Positions 24,989-34,418 are shown, numbered from the stretch's first letter. The stretch is DNA of 54,717 bases from Hydrogenophaga sp. (GCA_021154985.1 JAJNQE010000123.1:1-54717); one strand, 5' to 3'. Numbers and translations: made by a program. The notes: generated from the sequence alone by a model not told the origin.

Positions 24989-26263
24989 TCAGTCTGCGAG
25001 AAAGATTTCCTGCAAGTCGCTGAGGAAATCGAAGCCCCGCTCGGTGGGCCACACACGCGCCGCATCGCGCTCGACCAAGCCTTTTTGCACGGCCAGCGCG
25101 AGCCCGGCTTCAATGCTGGAGAGCGGCAGGCCGGTGCGCTCCATGAACTGCTGCAGGCTGAAACCTTCCTTGAGCCGCAAGGCATTGAGCATGAACTCGA
25201 AAGGCAGCGCCTTGCGCGGCACTTCGTCCGAGCTCACCACCGCGTTGCCTGCGAGCGCACGCTCCATGTACAGGCGTGGCTCGCGCACCCGCACCGGGCG
25301 CCCGATACGGTGGGCAAAACTCAGCTTGCTGTGAGCGCCTGCGCCAATGCCCAGGTAGTCGCCGAACTGCCAGTAGTTGGTGTTGTGCCAGCTGCGGTGC
25401 CCCGCCCGCGCGTAGGCCGACACCTCGTAGCGCTGCAACCCGGCCTCACCGGTGAGTTCGGTGATGCGGTCCAGCATGTCCCAGGCCTCGTCTTCGGGCG
25501 GCAACGCCGGCGGGTACTTGGCAAAGTAGGTGTTGGGCTCCAGCGTGAGGTGGTAGATGGAGATGTGAGGTGGCGAGAACGCCAGCGCGGTGCGCACGTC
25601 GGCTTCGCAGTCGGCCAGCGTCTGCCCGGGCAGCGCGTACATGAGGTCGAGGTTGAACGTGTCAAACGCCTGCGCCGCCTCTTCGACCGCTGCCATCGCC
25701 TGGTCGCGGTCGTGCACACGCCCCAGTGCTTTCAAGTGCGCATCATTGAAACTCTGCACGCCGATGGACAGGCGCGTCACACCCGCTGAGCGAAACGCGC
25801 GGAAGCGGTCTTTCTCGAAGGTGCCCGGGTTGGCTTCGAGCGTGATCTCGGCGTCGGCGTCGAGCTTGAGCAAGGCGCGCACATCGCCCAGCAGGCGATC
25901 AATGGCCATGGGTGAAAACAGGCTGGGCGTGCCGCCGCCGATGAACACGCTGTGCACCGTGCGGCCCCAGATCAGCGGCATCGAGGCCTCCAGATCGGCG
26001 CGCAAGGCGTCCAGGTAACGCGCCTCGGGCAAGGGCTGGCCCGGTTCGGACGTGGCACTCCATTCGTGCGAGTTGAAATCGCAGTAAGGGCACTTCTTCA
26101 GGCACCACGGCAGGTGAATGTAGAGCGAGAGCGGCGGCAGGCTGTGCAGTTGCAAGGTGCCCGGGCGCATCCAGTGGCGCACGTCGTTCCAGGGCGTTTC
26201 GGGCTTGGCGGGCTGTCCGGCCGGCAGGCCACCAGGCCAGGACATCGGCTTCTCGGTGCTCAT
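24989..26263 (-). CDS. hemW: HemW, radical SAM heme chaperone
   Basis: A 424-residue radical SAM protein with CLKKCPYCDF carrying CxxxCxxC for the 4Fe-4S cluster (near residue 55), SIGVQSFNDAHLKALGRVHD and the C-terminal HemW region (GLQRYEVSAYARAGHRSWHN). The family was formerly annotated as coproporphyrinogen III oxidase; HemW transfers heme. It is the last gene of an overlapping minus-strand run and shares four bases (ATGA) with rdgB. Confidence 0.94.
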   Translation of the reverse strand: MSTEKPMSWPGGLPAGQPAKPETPWNDVRHWMRPGTLQLHSLPPLSLYIHLPWCLKKCPYCDFNSHEWSATSEPGQPLPEARYLDALRADLEASMPLIWGRTVHSVFIGGGTPSLFSPMAIDRLLGDVRALLKLDADAEITLEANPGTFEKDRFRAFRSAGVTRLSIGVQSFNDAHLKALGRVHDRDQAMAAVEEAAQAFDTFNLDLMYALPGQTLADCEADVRTALAFSPPHISIYHLTLEPNTYFAKYPPALPPEDEAWDMLDRITELTGEAGLQRYEVSAYARAGHRSWHNTNYWQFGDYLGIGAGAHSKLSFAHRIGRPVRVREPRLYMERALAGNAVVSSDEVPRKALPFEFMLNALRLKEGFSLQQFMERTGLPLSSIEAGLALAVQKGLVERDAARVWPTERGFDFLSDLQEIFLAD

Positions 26264-26874
26264 CCGGCTGAGGGCGCGAACCAGCGCTCGCGCATCAGCT
26301 CTAGCATTTGTTGCGCTGCGCGCCCGCGGTGGCTGTTGGCGTTCTTCACCTCGGTGGGCAGCTCGGCAAAGGTCTTGCCAAAGGCGGGCAGGAACATCAC
26401 CGGGTCGAAGCCGAAACCGTTCTCGCCAATGGGCTGCTGCGTGATGAGCCCGGGCGCGCGACCGGTGGCCACCAGCGGCTCGGGATCATCGGCGCTGCGC
26501 AAGGCCACCAGTGTGCTCACCAGCGCGGCGCGGCGGTCCGCAACGCCCTGCATCTGTTCGAGCAGGGCGCGCACATTGTTGTCGTCGCCTTTCGCGTACC
26601 CGAACTGCGTGGCGTAAAACGCCGTGTCCACACCCGGCAAGCCACCGAAGGCTTGCACACACAGGCCAGCATCATCGGCCAGCGCCGGCAGGCCGCTTAG
26701 CCGCGCTGCGTGGCGCGCCTTGGCCAGTGCGTTCTCCACAAAGGTGCGGTGCGGCTCCGGCGCTTCGTGAATGTTCAGATCGGCCTGGCGCACCAGTTCG
26801 ATGCCCAGCGGCGCGAACAGCGCCTGCAGCTCGGCGAGCTTGCCTTGGTTGTTCGACGCCAGGACCAGCTTCAT
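26260..26874 (-). CDS. rdgB: RdgB/HAM1 non-canonical purine NTP pyrophosphatase
   Basis: A 204-residue enzyme that removes ITP, dITP and XTP from nucleotide pools. Family motifs: LVLASNNQGKLAELQALFAP at the N-terminus, the catalytic ALADDAGLCVQAFGGLPGVD and GENGFGFDPVMFLPAFGKTF. ATG 26874 begins the SNNxGK motif; open frame further upstream only shadows rph. Overlaps both neighbours by four bases. Confidence 0.96.
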   Translation of the reverse strand: MKLVLASNNQGKLAELQALFAPLGIELVRQADLNIHEAPEPHRTFVENALAKARHAARLSGLPALADDAGLCVQAFGGLPGVDTAFYATQFGYAKGDDNNVRALLEQMQGVADRRAALVSTLVALRSADDPEPLVATGRAPGLITQQPIGENGFGFDPVMFLPAFGKTFAELPTEVKNANSHRGRAAQQMLELMRERWFAPSAG

Positions 26875-27608
26875 GCTTTCGCGATACCGAGCGAGTGCTT
26901 CTGCAGAGCCACAAGTTCGCCAATACCCTTTTCGGCCAGCGCCAGCAGCGCGTCCATCTCGCGGCGGGTGAACGCCACGCCTTCGGCCGTGCCCTGCACT
27001 TCCACAAAATGGCCGGCGCCCGTCATCACCACGTTCATGTCGGTGTCGCACGCCGAGTCTTCCACGTACTCCAGATCGAGCAGCGGCGTGCCTTGCAGAA
27101 TGCCGACCGAGATCGCGGCCACGTGGTCTTTGATGGGCGAGGTCGCGATCTTGCCGTCGGCGATCAACTTCGAGACCGCATCGTGCGCGGCCACGAAAGC
27201 GCCGGTGATGCTCGCGGTGCGCGTGCCGCCATCGGCCTGGATCACATCGCAGTCCAGGGAGATGGTGCGCTCGCCCAATGCCTTCAAGTCGAACACCGCG
27301 CGCAGTGATCGGCCAATCAGGCGCTGGATTTCCTGCGTGCGCCCGCTTTGTTTGCCTTTGGCCGCTTCGCGGTCGCTGCGCGTGTGCGTGGCGCGCGGCA
27401 ACATGCCGTATTCGGCCGTCACCCAGCCTTCGCCACTGCCGCGCTTGTGCGGCGGTACTTTCTCTTCCACCGACGCGGTGCACAGCACCTTGGTGTGGCC
27501 AAACTCGATCAGCACCGAGCCCTCGGCGTGCATGGTGTAGCTGCGGGTGATGCGCACAGGACGCAGGGCATCGACGGCCCGTTGGCTGGGTCGGGAAACT
27601 TCGCTCAT
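26871..27608 (-). CDS. rph: Ribonuclease PH
   Basis: A 245-residue phosphorolytic 3'-exoribonuclease that trims tRNA precursors. Recognised by VRITRSYTMHAEGSVLIEFG, the phosphate-binding GWVTAEYGMLPRATHTR, the GRTQEIQRLIGRSLRAVFD helix and QADGGTRTASITGAFVA. Full length with no frameshift, unlike the defective rph of E. coli K-12. Coupled to rdgB by ATGA; starts 9 bases after the phosphatase stop. Confidence 0.97.
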   Translation of the reverse strand: MSEVSRPSQRAVDALRPVRITRSYTMHAEGSVLIEFGHTKVLCTASVEEKVPPHKRGSGEGWVTAEYGMLPRATHTRSDREAAKGKQSGRTQEIQRLIGRSLRAVFDLKALGERTISLDCDVIQADGGTRTASITGAFVAAHDAVSKLIADGKIATSPIKDHVAAISVGILQGTPLLDLEYVEDSACDTDMNVVMTGAGHFVEVQGTAEGVAFTRREMDALLALAEKGIGELVALQKHSLGIAKA

Positions 27609-27617
27609 GGGGAAACC

Positions 27618-28517
27618 TCAGGTGTTGCGTTCGGCCGTGCGGCGAATCGCTTCGTTGATCTCGGCGATCGATTGTTCGATCGCCGCGTCGTCCAGATCTT
27701 CCATGGTCGAGTCGGGCGTGCCCGACTGGATGGTGGAAGCGAACACACCGTCTTCAATGTCCTCGGTGGACACGCGTGTGCTCTGGAATTCGTCCGCCGT
27801 CTCCCACTCCATGGCGAGCACGGTCACATTGTCGCAACGCGGGCCGCCGCGTTTGAGCGCCAGCTCCACCAGTTCGGGCACGGCCTGCTCCAGCGGTCGT
27901 TTGGACAACTCGGCGGTGATCTCCTCATCGGTCACCGTGCCCCAGAGTCCATCAGAGCACAGCAGCACGCGGTCGCCTTGCATCAGCTGCACCGGGCCCG
28001 ACAGGTCAAACACCGGCTTCGCCGGAGAACCCAGGCAGGTGAACAGGATGTTGCGGTTGATGTGCTCGGTGGCACGCCCCAGATGCGCCTGCTGCTCCAT
28101 GTAGGAGTGGTCGCGGGTGCGCGTGAGCATTTCACCGTTGCGCACCACATACAGGCGCGAGTCGCCGCAGTGCACCCAGTACACATGGCCACGCTCCATG
28201 ACCGACGCGACCAGCGTGGTGCGCGGCGTGTCGAGCATGCCTTTTTCGGCGGCGTATCGAATGATCTGGTGGTGCGCGGCCATGAGCGCGCTGGAGAGGA
28301 ATTCAGGCACCTCTCTGACCGTGGGATTGGCTGCCTTCTGGAAGTAAGCAGAAAAGGTTTGCAGGGCCAGCTGCGCGGCCATGGCCCCTTCGGGGTGACC
28401 ACCCATGCCGTCGGCCAACACAAACAAGCCGGATTCGCGGGTGTAGGCATACCCCATGCGGTCTTCATTGCGCTCCCGCCCACCTTGGCGGCTGATCTGA
28501 TAGACCGAAAATTTCAT
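27618..28517 (-). CDS. PP2C-family protein serine/threonine phosphatase
   Basis: A 299-residue metal-dependent phosphatase. The metal-binding Asp residues are present in RNEDRMGY, LADGMGGHPEG, CSDGLWGTVTDEE and RCDNVTVLAMEW. The last ~50 residues form an acidic tail outside the domain. It overlaps the kinase gene upstream by four bases, giving a writer/eraser pair for Ser/Thr phosphorylation. ATG 28517 begins the conserved opening FSVYQISRQGGRERNED. Confidence 0.94.
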   Translation of the reverse strand: MKFSVYQISRQGGRERNEDRMGYAYTRESGLFVLADGMGGHPEGAMAAQLALQTFSAYFQKAANPTVREVPEFLSSALMAAHHQIIRYAAEKGMLDTPRTTLVASVMERGHVYWVHCGDSRLYVVRNGEMLTRTRDHSYMEQQAHLGRATEHINRNILFTCLGSPAKPVFDLSGPVQLMQGDRVLLCSDGLWGTVTDEEITAELSKRPLEQAVPELVELALKRGGPRCDNVTVLAMEWETADEFQSTRVSTEDIEDGVFASTIQSGTPDSTMEDLDDAAIEQSIAEINEAIRRTAERNT

Positions 28518-29521
28518 CGAAACTTGGTGCCGGCGTTGGTGGATTTCCGCAGGGATTTCTTGTTATCCGACACGATGTTGTCAAACTGCAGCCGCATTTT
28601 TTCGGCCACCGTGAGCTTGGTGTAACTGCGCTCGGTTTCGCGACTGAGCTCTTTCTGCAGCGCAAACACCGATTGCGGACGCGACAAGGGATCCAGCGAC
28701 ATGCACCATTCGACCACCTCGATGAGGTTGTCGGAGTAGACGCCGCGCAGGCGGGAGAGCGCCAACGACAGGCGGTCTTTTTCCAGACGCTGGGGCGCGT
28801 CGTTCGGAGGATATCCCTGCATGCTCGCGTAAATGCAGGCGCCAATGGCGTAGATGTCCGTCCAGGGGCCCATGCTGGAGTCGCGCCGGTACATCTCGGG
28901 GGCGGCGAAGCCTGGGGTGTACATCGGGCGGATGAAATTGCCTTCTTTGCTCAGCACCTCGCGCGCGGCGCCAAAGTCGATCAACACCGAGCGGTTGTCG
29001 TCGGTCACGAAGATGTTGGCCGGCTTGATGTCCAGGTGCAGCATCTTGTGCTGGTGAACGATGCGCAGCCCACGCAAAACCTCGTCGTACAGCGAGCGGA
29101 TGGTCGATTCGCGAAAGACCTTCTGCTTCTTCTGCTCGCGCGCCGTGATGATGAATTCCTGCAGCGAAGCGCCTTCCAGGAAGTTCATGACCATGTAGAC
29201 GGTCTCGTTCTCGCGGAAGAAGTTGAGCACGCTCACCACGGAGGCGTGCGAAATCTGGGCCAGCGCCCGACCTTCTTCGAAAAAGCTCTTGAGTCCCAAG
29301 CGATAAAGCGACAGCTTTTCGGGCTGCACCTGCGGCAGCAGTTCGCCGGGACCGCGTGAAGCGAGCGATGAAGGCAGGTACTCCTTGACGGCGACCTGCT
29401 GGCCTTCGGTGTCCACCGCGAGGTACACCACGCCAAAACCCCCGGCTGCCAGTTTGCGGACAATGCGGTAACCACCAATCACGGTGTCCGGCGGGAGCGG
29501 TGCGGGTTTGACCTTTGACAT
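28514..29521 (-). CDS. Eukaryotic-like serine/threonine protein kinase
   Basis: A 335-residue kinase without a membrane segment. Gly loop LAAGGFGVVYLAV, ATP-binding Lys in VAVKEYLP, catalytic loop HLDIKPANIFV (HLD in place of the commoner HRD), DFG in LIDFGAAR and APE in FAAPEMYRR. A regulatory extension of about 70 residues follows the domain. It starts a run of five genes (kinase, phosphatase, rph, rdgB, hemW) and is divergent from yicC with a 60-base gap. No substrate or secretion-system genes are near. Confidence 0.93.
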   Translation of the reverse strand: MSKVKPAPLPPDTVIGGYRIVRKLAAGGFGVVYLAVDTEGQQVAVKEYLPSSLASRGPGELLPQVQPEKLSLYRLGLKSFFEEGRALAQISHASVVSVLNFFRENETVYMVMNFLEGASLQEFIITAREQKKQKVFRESTIRSLYDEVLRGLRIVHQHKMLHLDIKPANIFVTDDNRSVLIDFGAAREVLSKEGNFIRPMYTPGFAAPEMYRRDSSMGPWTDIYAIGACIYASMQGYPPNDAPQRLEKDRLSLALSRLRGVYSDNLIEVVEWCMSLDPLSRPQSVFALQKELSRETERSYTKLTVAEKMRLQFDNIVSDNKKSLRKSTNAGTKFR

Positions 29522-29581
29522 AATTCGGATGGTTTCCGGAACGCCTCGTTTTGGACCACTCAACCTGACGGGCAAAGTGCG

Positions 29582-30514
29582 ATGGCAGTTTACAGCATGA
29601 CCGGCTATGCAACGGCCCACCTGGGCGGGCCCGCTACGGCCGCGAACGCAGAGCCGGCGCGCGATTCGAAACCCGGCCTCGGCCTGGAAATCCGCTCGGT
29701 CAACAGCCGCTTTCTCGACCTGACGTTCAAACTCCCTGACGACCTGCGGAGCTCCGAGCCCGCCCTGCGCGAGCAATTGGGTGCGCGGCTCAAACGTGGC
29801 AAGGTGGAGGTTCGCGCATGGATCGAGGGGCGCAGTGACGCCAGTCCCCGCTCACCCAGCGCCCTCGAACTCCAAAAGCTGGTGGGACTGCAAGACAATG
29901 TTCGCGCCTGGCTGCCCACCGCCAGCCCCCTCTCGGTGGCCGAGGTGCTGCAACTCACCTCGCGCCAGCAAGGCAACCCCGGCGAACTCAACGAAGGCTT
30001 GCAGTCGCTGGCTGAAGTGGCTATCAACAACTTGATGGAGGCACGCGAGCGTGAGGGCCAACGTCTGGCGGCCATGCTGCTGGACCGCCTGGGTCAGCTG
30101 CGGCAACTGGCCAAAGATGCGCAGCCACTCATACCCCAGCTCGTCGCTCAGCAACGCCAGCGCTTCATCGATCGCTGGAACGAGGCGCTGGCCGCCGGCG
30201 GCGCATCGGCCACCGGCAACACGGTCACATCCGACATGGCCAACGACCGCGCCCTGACCGAAGCCACCGCGTTTGCCATCCGCATCGACGTGGCCGAAGA
30301 GCTGACCCGGCTCGACTCGCACCTGACCGAGATCGAGCGTTTGATCAAAAAAGGGGCCGAGGTTGGAAAACGACTGGACTTCCTGATCCAGGAACTGCAC
30401 CGCGAAGCCAACACCCTGGGTTCGAAGTCGTCCAACCTCGAACTCACGCGCATTTCGGTGGACATGAAAGTGCTCATTGAACAGATGCGTGAACAAGTAC
30501 AAAACATCGAGTGA
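29582..30514 (+). CDS. yicC: YicC family endoribonuclease
   Basis: A 310-residue protein with the family start MAVYSMTGYA, core LGLEIRSVNSRFLDLTFKLP and the C-terminal DUF1732 region (GKRLDFLIQELHREANTLGS and SSNLELTRISVDMKVLIEQM). YicC proteins cut RNA and affect stress survival. It overlaps gmk by four bases (GTGA), an arrangement conserved in many proteobacteria. Confidence 0.95.
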   Translation: MAVYSMTGYATAHLGGPATAANAEPARDSKPGLGLEIRSVNSRFLDLTFKLPDDLRSSEPALREQLGARLKRGKVEVRAWIEGRSDASPRSPSALELQKLVGLQDNVRAWLPTASPLSVAEVLQLTSRQQGNPGELNEGLQSLAEVAINNLMEAREREGQRLAAMLLDRLGQLRQLAKDAQPLIPQLVAQQRQRFIDRWNEALAAGGASATGNTVTSDMANDRALTEATAFAIRIDVAEELTRLDSHLTEIERLIKKGAEVGKRLDFLIQELHREANTLGSKSSNLELTRISVDMKVLIEQMREQVQNIE

Positions 30515-31137
30515 GCATGGAATACCCCGGAAACCTGTTTGTCGTCGCAGCCCCCAGCGGGGCCGGAAAGTCCAGCCTGGTCAAGGCCTTGATGGAGCTT
30601 GACTCGCTGGTCGCGCCTTCGGTCTCGCACACCACGCGCCCGCCCAGAGGCCAGGAACTGCATGGGCGCGAGTACTACTTTGTCAGCAAGGAAACCTTTG
30701 ATCAGATGGTCATCCAGGGCTCGTTCCTGGAATGGGCGATGGTGCATGGCAACCGCTACGGCACCTCCAAGATGGCGATCGAGCAGCGCATGGCGCAGGG
30801 CGCCGATGTGGTGCTGGAGATCGACTTCCAGGGTGCGATCCAGGTCAAGCGCATCTTTCCCAATGCGGTGCTGGTCTTCATCCTGCCGCCCAGTTGGGAA
30901 GAACTGCGCTCGCGCCTGGAGCGCCGGGCCGAAGACAGCGCCGAGGTGATCGAGCTGCGTTTGCAGAACGCCGCCGCCGAAGTGGCCCACGCGCGAGAGT
31001 TCGACTTCGTTATAATCAACGAGTTGTTCGAGCGGGCCTTGTTTGACCTCAAAGCCATCGTCCATGCCCAGCGGCTCAAGTTTGCCGCCCAGCGTATTGC
31101 TCGCAGCGATACCTTCAAAGCGCTCAACATCCCCTGA
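30511..31137 (+). CDS. gmk: Guanylate kinase
   Basis: A 208-residue enzyme phosphorylating GMP to GDP. P-loop VAAPSGAGKSSL, GMP-binding SHTTRPPRGQE and HGREYYFV, and LEIDFQGAIQVK are present. GTG 30511 gives the coupled overlap with yicC; ATG 30517 two codons on is an alternative. Followed by rpoZ and then spoT, the standard order in proteobacteria. Confidence 0.97.
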   Translation: MSMEYPGNLFVVAAPSGAGKSSLVKALMELDSLVAPSVSHTTRPPRGQELHGREYYFVSKETFDQMVIQGSFLEWAMVHGNRYGTSKMAIEQRMAQGADVVLEIDFQGAIQVKRIFPNAVLVFILPPSWEELRSRLERRAEDSAEVIELRLQNAAAEVAHAREFDFVIINELFERALFDLKAIVHAQRLKFAAQRIARSDTFKALNIP

Positions 31138-31165
31138 TCTCAAGCCCGTTTACTGGAGCCCGCCC

Positions 31166-31369
31166 ATGGCACGCATCACCGTCGAAGATTGTCTGGAAAA
31201 AATTCCCAACCGTTTCCAACTCGTGTTGGCGGCCACGTACCGGGCACGCATGCTGAGCCAGGGTCACGCTCCCAAGATCGAAAGCAAGAACAAACCAGGC
31301 GTGACCGCCCTGCGCGAAATTGCTGAAGGCAAGGTTGGCCTGGAAATGCTCAAGAAGGTCCCGCTCTGA
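31166..31369 (+). CDS. rpoZ: RNA polymerase omega subunit
   Basis: A 67-residue protein: MARITVEDCLEKIPNRFQLV opening, then the helix LVLAATYRARML and NKPGVTALREIAEGKVGLEM. It supports assembly of RNA polymerase and, in many bacteria, contributes to a ppGpp site, which fits its position before spoT. ATG 31166 follows GGAGCC. A strong terminator follows the gene. Confidence 0.97.
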   Translation: MARITVEDCLEKIPNRFQLVLAATYRARMLSQGHAPKIESKNKPGVTALREIAEGKVGLEMLKKVPL

Positions 31370-31390
31370 TCTGAGCGAAGACCCCCAAAA

Positions 31391-31418
31391 AGAACACCGC
31401 GATGCGGTGTTTTTTTTC
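31391..31418 (+). terminator. Intrinsic terminator after rpoZ
   Basis: AACACCGC (31393-31400), loop GAT, GCGGTGTT (31404-31411), then at least six further T. It separates the yicC-gmk-rpoZ operon from spoT, which therefore needs its own promoter or read-through. Confidence 0.93.
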
Positions 31419-31514
31419 GCCTGCGCACGGCTTCGTCATCAATCCCACACCGCATGGGCCGCTACACAGGCGTCACCGGCGGCGGCAAGTGCCAGCACCG
31501 GCTAAAGTACTGGC

Positions 31515-33773
31515 ATGTCCACCCTAGCCGACACAGGCTCCTTTCTGTCTGCCGAAGACCAGGCACACCCCGCTGCCAGCGCGGCCGCGGCCAGCTTCGC
31601 CGGGCTGCTGGCCAAGCTGGACTACCTGAGCGCAGGCGACATTGAAAGCATCCGTCAGGCTTATCGTTTTGCCGACGAGGCGCACCTGGGGCAGTTGCGC
31701 AAGAACGGTGACCCGTACATCACCCATCCGATCGCTGTGGCAGCCCAGTGCGCCGAGTGGAAGCTCGATGCGCAGGCCCTGATGTCGGCCCTGATGCACG
31801 ACGCCATTGAAGACTGCGGCGTGACCAAAGAGGAGCTGGTGGAGCGCTTTGGTGCGCCGGTGGCCGATCTGGTGGACGGTCTCACCAAGCTGGAGAAGCT
31901 GGAGTTCGACACCCGCGAACAAAATCAGGCCGAGTCGTTTCGCAAGATGCTGCTGGCCATGGCCAAAGACGTGCGGGTCATCCTGATCAAGCTGGCCGAC
32001 CGCACCCACAACATGCGCACCATGGGCGACATGCCCCGCAGCAAGTGGCAGCGCATCAGCAGTGAAACGCTGGAGATCTACGCCCCGATCGCGCACCGGC
32101 TCGGCCTCAACTTCACTTACCGCGAATTGCAGGATCTGGCGTTCCGCTTTCTGCATCCCTGGCGGTACGAAGTGCTGTCCAAAGCGCTGAACAAGTCGCG
32201 CAGCCGCCGACGCGACCTGATTTCACGCGTGCAAAAGGAAGTGGAAACCGTGTTTGCCCAGCAGGGCATGAACGTGCGGATCATGGGTCGCGAGAAGACG
32301 CTGTATTCGGTCTACCGCAAGATGGACAACAAGCACCTGTCGTTCTCGCAGGTCACCGACGTCTACGGTTTTCGCATCGTTGTGCCCGAACTCACCGACT
32401 GCTACACCGGTCTGGGCGTTCTGCACCAGCTTTACAAACCTCTACCTGGCAAGTTCCGCGACTACGTGGCAATTCCCAAGGTCAACGGCTACCAGTCGCT
32501 GCACACCACGCTCATCGGTCCGTTCGGCACCAACATCGAGTTCCAGCTGCGCACGCACGCGATGGACGTGGTGGCCGAATCCGGTGTTGCCGCGCACTGG
32601 CTGTACAAGGCCAGCGAACCGGGCAGCGACACGTCGCAGCGCCTGGGCACGCAGTGGCTGCAGTCGCTGCTGGACATCCAGCAGGAAACCCACGACGCGG
32701 GGGAGTTCTGGGACCACATCAAGATCGACCTGTTCCCCGACGCGGTCTATGTGTTCACGCCGAAAAGCAAGATCATGGCGCTGCCGCGTGGCGCCACGGT
32801 GATGGACTTCGCCTACGCCATCCACAGCGATGTGGGCAACCACACGGTGTCGGCCCGCATCAACGGCGAGCAGCGCCCGCTGCGCACCGAACTGGCCAAC
32901 GGCGATGTGGTGGAAATCATCACCGCCGAAAGTGCCGAGCCCAACCCGGCCTGGCTGTCGTTCGTGAAAACAGGGCGCGCGCGCTCCAAAATCCGTCACC
33001 ACCTCAAGACCGTGGCGCAGGAAAAGTCGCACGAGCTGGGCGAGCGCATGCTGAGCCAGGCGCTCAGATCAGAAGGCCTCGCCGCCCTGCCCGCTGAAGA
33101 TGGCGAATACCAGAGCACCTGGGAAAAACTCCTGCGCTTCACCGGCAACAAAACGCGCGACGAGCTGCTCTCCGACATCGGCATGGGCAAACGCATCGCC
33201 AGCATGGTCGGCAAGAAGCTGGCGGTGTTGCTGTCCGAAATGGGGCTCAAGCCCGACGCGCTGCTGATCAGCACGGAGCGCTACGCAAGTGGTCGCGACG
33301 AGTCGGCCTCGCAGGGTGTGGTCACGCTCGATGGCAGCGAGGGCCTGTCGGTGCAGTACGCCCCGTGTTGCAAACCGATCCCGGGTGACCGCATCGTGGG
33401 CTACCTGGGCCGCGGCGAAGGCCTGGTGGTGCACGCCGAAGACTGCCCGACCGGCAAACGCCTGCTGTTGCGCGACAGCGAGCGCTTTCTCGAGGTGGAG
33501 TGGGCCGACGAACCGGTGCGCTCGTTCGAGACCACGGTGGTGGTGACAGTCACCAACGGCAAAGGCGTGCTGGCGCGCGTGGCCTCCAGCATCGCATCCG
33601 CCGAAGCGGACATCACCCACGTGGACATGGGTGACGAGCCTGCCCAGACCGCCACCGATATCCGCTTCTCGGTTTCGGTGCGCGATCGCCAGCACCTTGC
33701 CGAGGTGCTGCGCAGCCTCAAACGCACCACCTCGGTGATCAAGGCGCAGCGCTTCAAGCCTGTCAAAAATTGA
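31515..33773 (+). CDS. spoT: Bifunctional (p)ppGpp synthetase/hydrolase SpoT
   Basis: A 752-residue stringent-response enzyme. Hydrolase HD domain: ALMHDAIEDCGVTKEEL and VILIKLADRTHNMRTMGDMP. Synthetase domain: GREKTLYSVYRKMDNKHLSF, VTDVYGFRIVVPE, VNGYQSLHTTLIGPFG. Then TGS (VYVFTPKSKIMALPRGATVM), a helical/Cys region (VQYAPCCKPIPGD) and a C-terminal ACT domain (VTNGKGVLARVASSIASAEA). Both catalytic halves look intact. Its stop abuts the greB stop directly (33773/33774), leaving no spacer between convergent genes. Confidence 0.97.
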   Translation: MSTLADTGSFLSAEDQAHPAASAAAASFAGLLAKLDYLSAGDIESIRQAYRFADEAHLGQLRKNGDPYITHPIAVAAQCAEWKLDAQALMSALMHDAIEDCGVTKEELVERFGAPVADLVDGLTKLEKLEFDTREQNQAESFRKMLLAMAKDVRVILIKLADRTHNMRTMGDMPRSKWQRISSETLEIYAPIAHRLGLNFTYRELQDLAFRFLHPWRYEVLSKALNKSRSRRRDLISRVQKEVETVFAQQGMNVRIMGREKTLYSVYRKMDNKHLSFSQVTDVYGFRIVVPELTDCYTGLGVLHQLYKPLPGKFRDYVAIPKVNGYQSLHTTLIGPFGTNIEFQLRTHAMDVVAESGVAAHWLYKASEPGSDTSQRLGTQWLQSLLDIQQETHDAGEFWDHIKIDLFPDAVYVFTPKSKIMALPRGATVMDFAYAIHSDVGNHTVSARINGEQRPLRTELANGDVVEIITAESAEPNPAWLSFVKTGRARSKIRHHLKTVAQEKSHELGERMLSQALRSEGLAALPAEDGEYQSTWEKLLRFTGNKTRDELLSDIGMGKRIASMVGKKLAVLLSEMGLKPDALLISTERYASGRDESASQGVVTLDGSEGLSVQYAPCCKPIPGDRIVGYLGRGEGLVVHAEDCPTGKRLLLRDSERFLEVEWADEPVRSFETTVVVTVTNGKGVLARVASSIASAEADITHVDMGDEPAQTATDIRFSVSVRDRQHLAEVLRSLKRTTSVIKAQRFKPVKN

Positions 33774-34337
33774 TCAGGCGCTGCTGTCGGGCGCCGGATA
33801 GCTCACCGACAGCACTTCCAGTTCCTGTGTGCCACCGGGCACAACCAGGCGAACCACATCGCCCACCTTGGCCTTGAGCAGCGCGCGCGCCACAGGCGAC
33901 ACCCAGCTGATCTGACCTTGGCCGCTGTCGGCTTCGTCCACCCCGAGGATCGTGACTGTGGTCTCGGCACCCGCATCGTCGGCGTAGGTCAGGGTGGCGC
34001 CAAAAAAGACCTGGTCGCCGCCGTGGTGCAGTGAGGCATCCACCACCTCGGCGATTTCCAGCCGGCGTGTGAGGAACCTGATGCGCCGGTCGATTTCGCG
34101 CAGGCGCTTTTTACCGTAGAGATAGTCACCATTCTCCGATCGGTCGCCGTTGCTGGCCGCCCAATGCACGATGTCGACGATCTTGGGCCGCTCGTCGTCG
34201 ATCAATGTGAACAGTTCCGCTCGCAGCCGATCGTAGCCAGCTCGGGTGATGTAGTTCTTGCCGCCGGGCACCGGGGCGGGTGACGGGGATCCGTCGTCCT
34301 CGTCCTGATCGGACTCTTTGGTGAATGCCTTGCTCAT
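33774..34337 (-). CDS. greB: Transcription elongation factor GreB
   Basis: A 187-residue Gre factor that rescues backtracked RNA polymerase. It starts with an acidic, Pro-rich extension of about 27 residues, then GGKNYITRAGYDRLRAELFT, the coiled-coil tip SNGDRSENGDYLYGKKRLRE with the basic and acidic residues typical of GreB, and the FKBP-like C-terminal domain (ILGVDEADSGQGQISWVSPV). Terminates exactly against spoT. Confidence 0.94.
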   Translation of the reverse strand: MSKAFTKESDQDEDDGSPSPAPVPGGKNYITRAGYDRLRAELFTLIDDERPKIVDIVHWAASNGDRSENGDYLYGKKRLREIDRRIRFLTRRLEIAEVVDASLHHGGDQVFFGATLTYADDAGAETTVTILGVDEADSGQGQISWVSPVARALLKAKVGDVVRLVVPGGTQELEVLSVSYPAPDSSA

Positions 34338-34383
34338 GGTGGCCTTTCTCCGCTGGCTTGCGCCCTCTTTTGCGGCAGAAATG

Positions 34384-34418
34384 AAAAAACCCTGCAGCTT
34401 TTGGCTACAGGGTTTTTT
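34384..34418 (-). terminator. Hairpin terminator at the tRNA-remnant end
   Basis: AAAAAACCCTG (34384-34394) and CAGGGTTTTTT (34408-34418) form a bidirectional terminator. It lies just past the CCA end of the minus-strand tRNA fragment (34422), so it is the original terminator of that tRNA gene. Confidence 0.85.

Noticed and set aside
31011..31016. Perfect TATAAT inside gmk, possible rpoZ promoter
   Set aside because: No TTGACA-like box at 16-18 bases upstream, and the bases encode the conserved FVIINE stretch of guanylate kinase.
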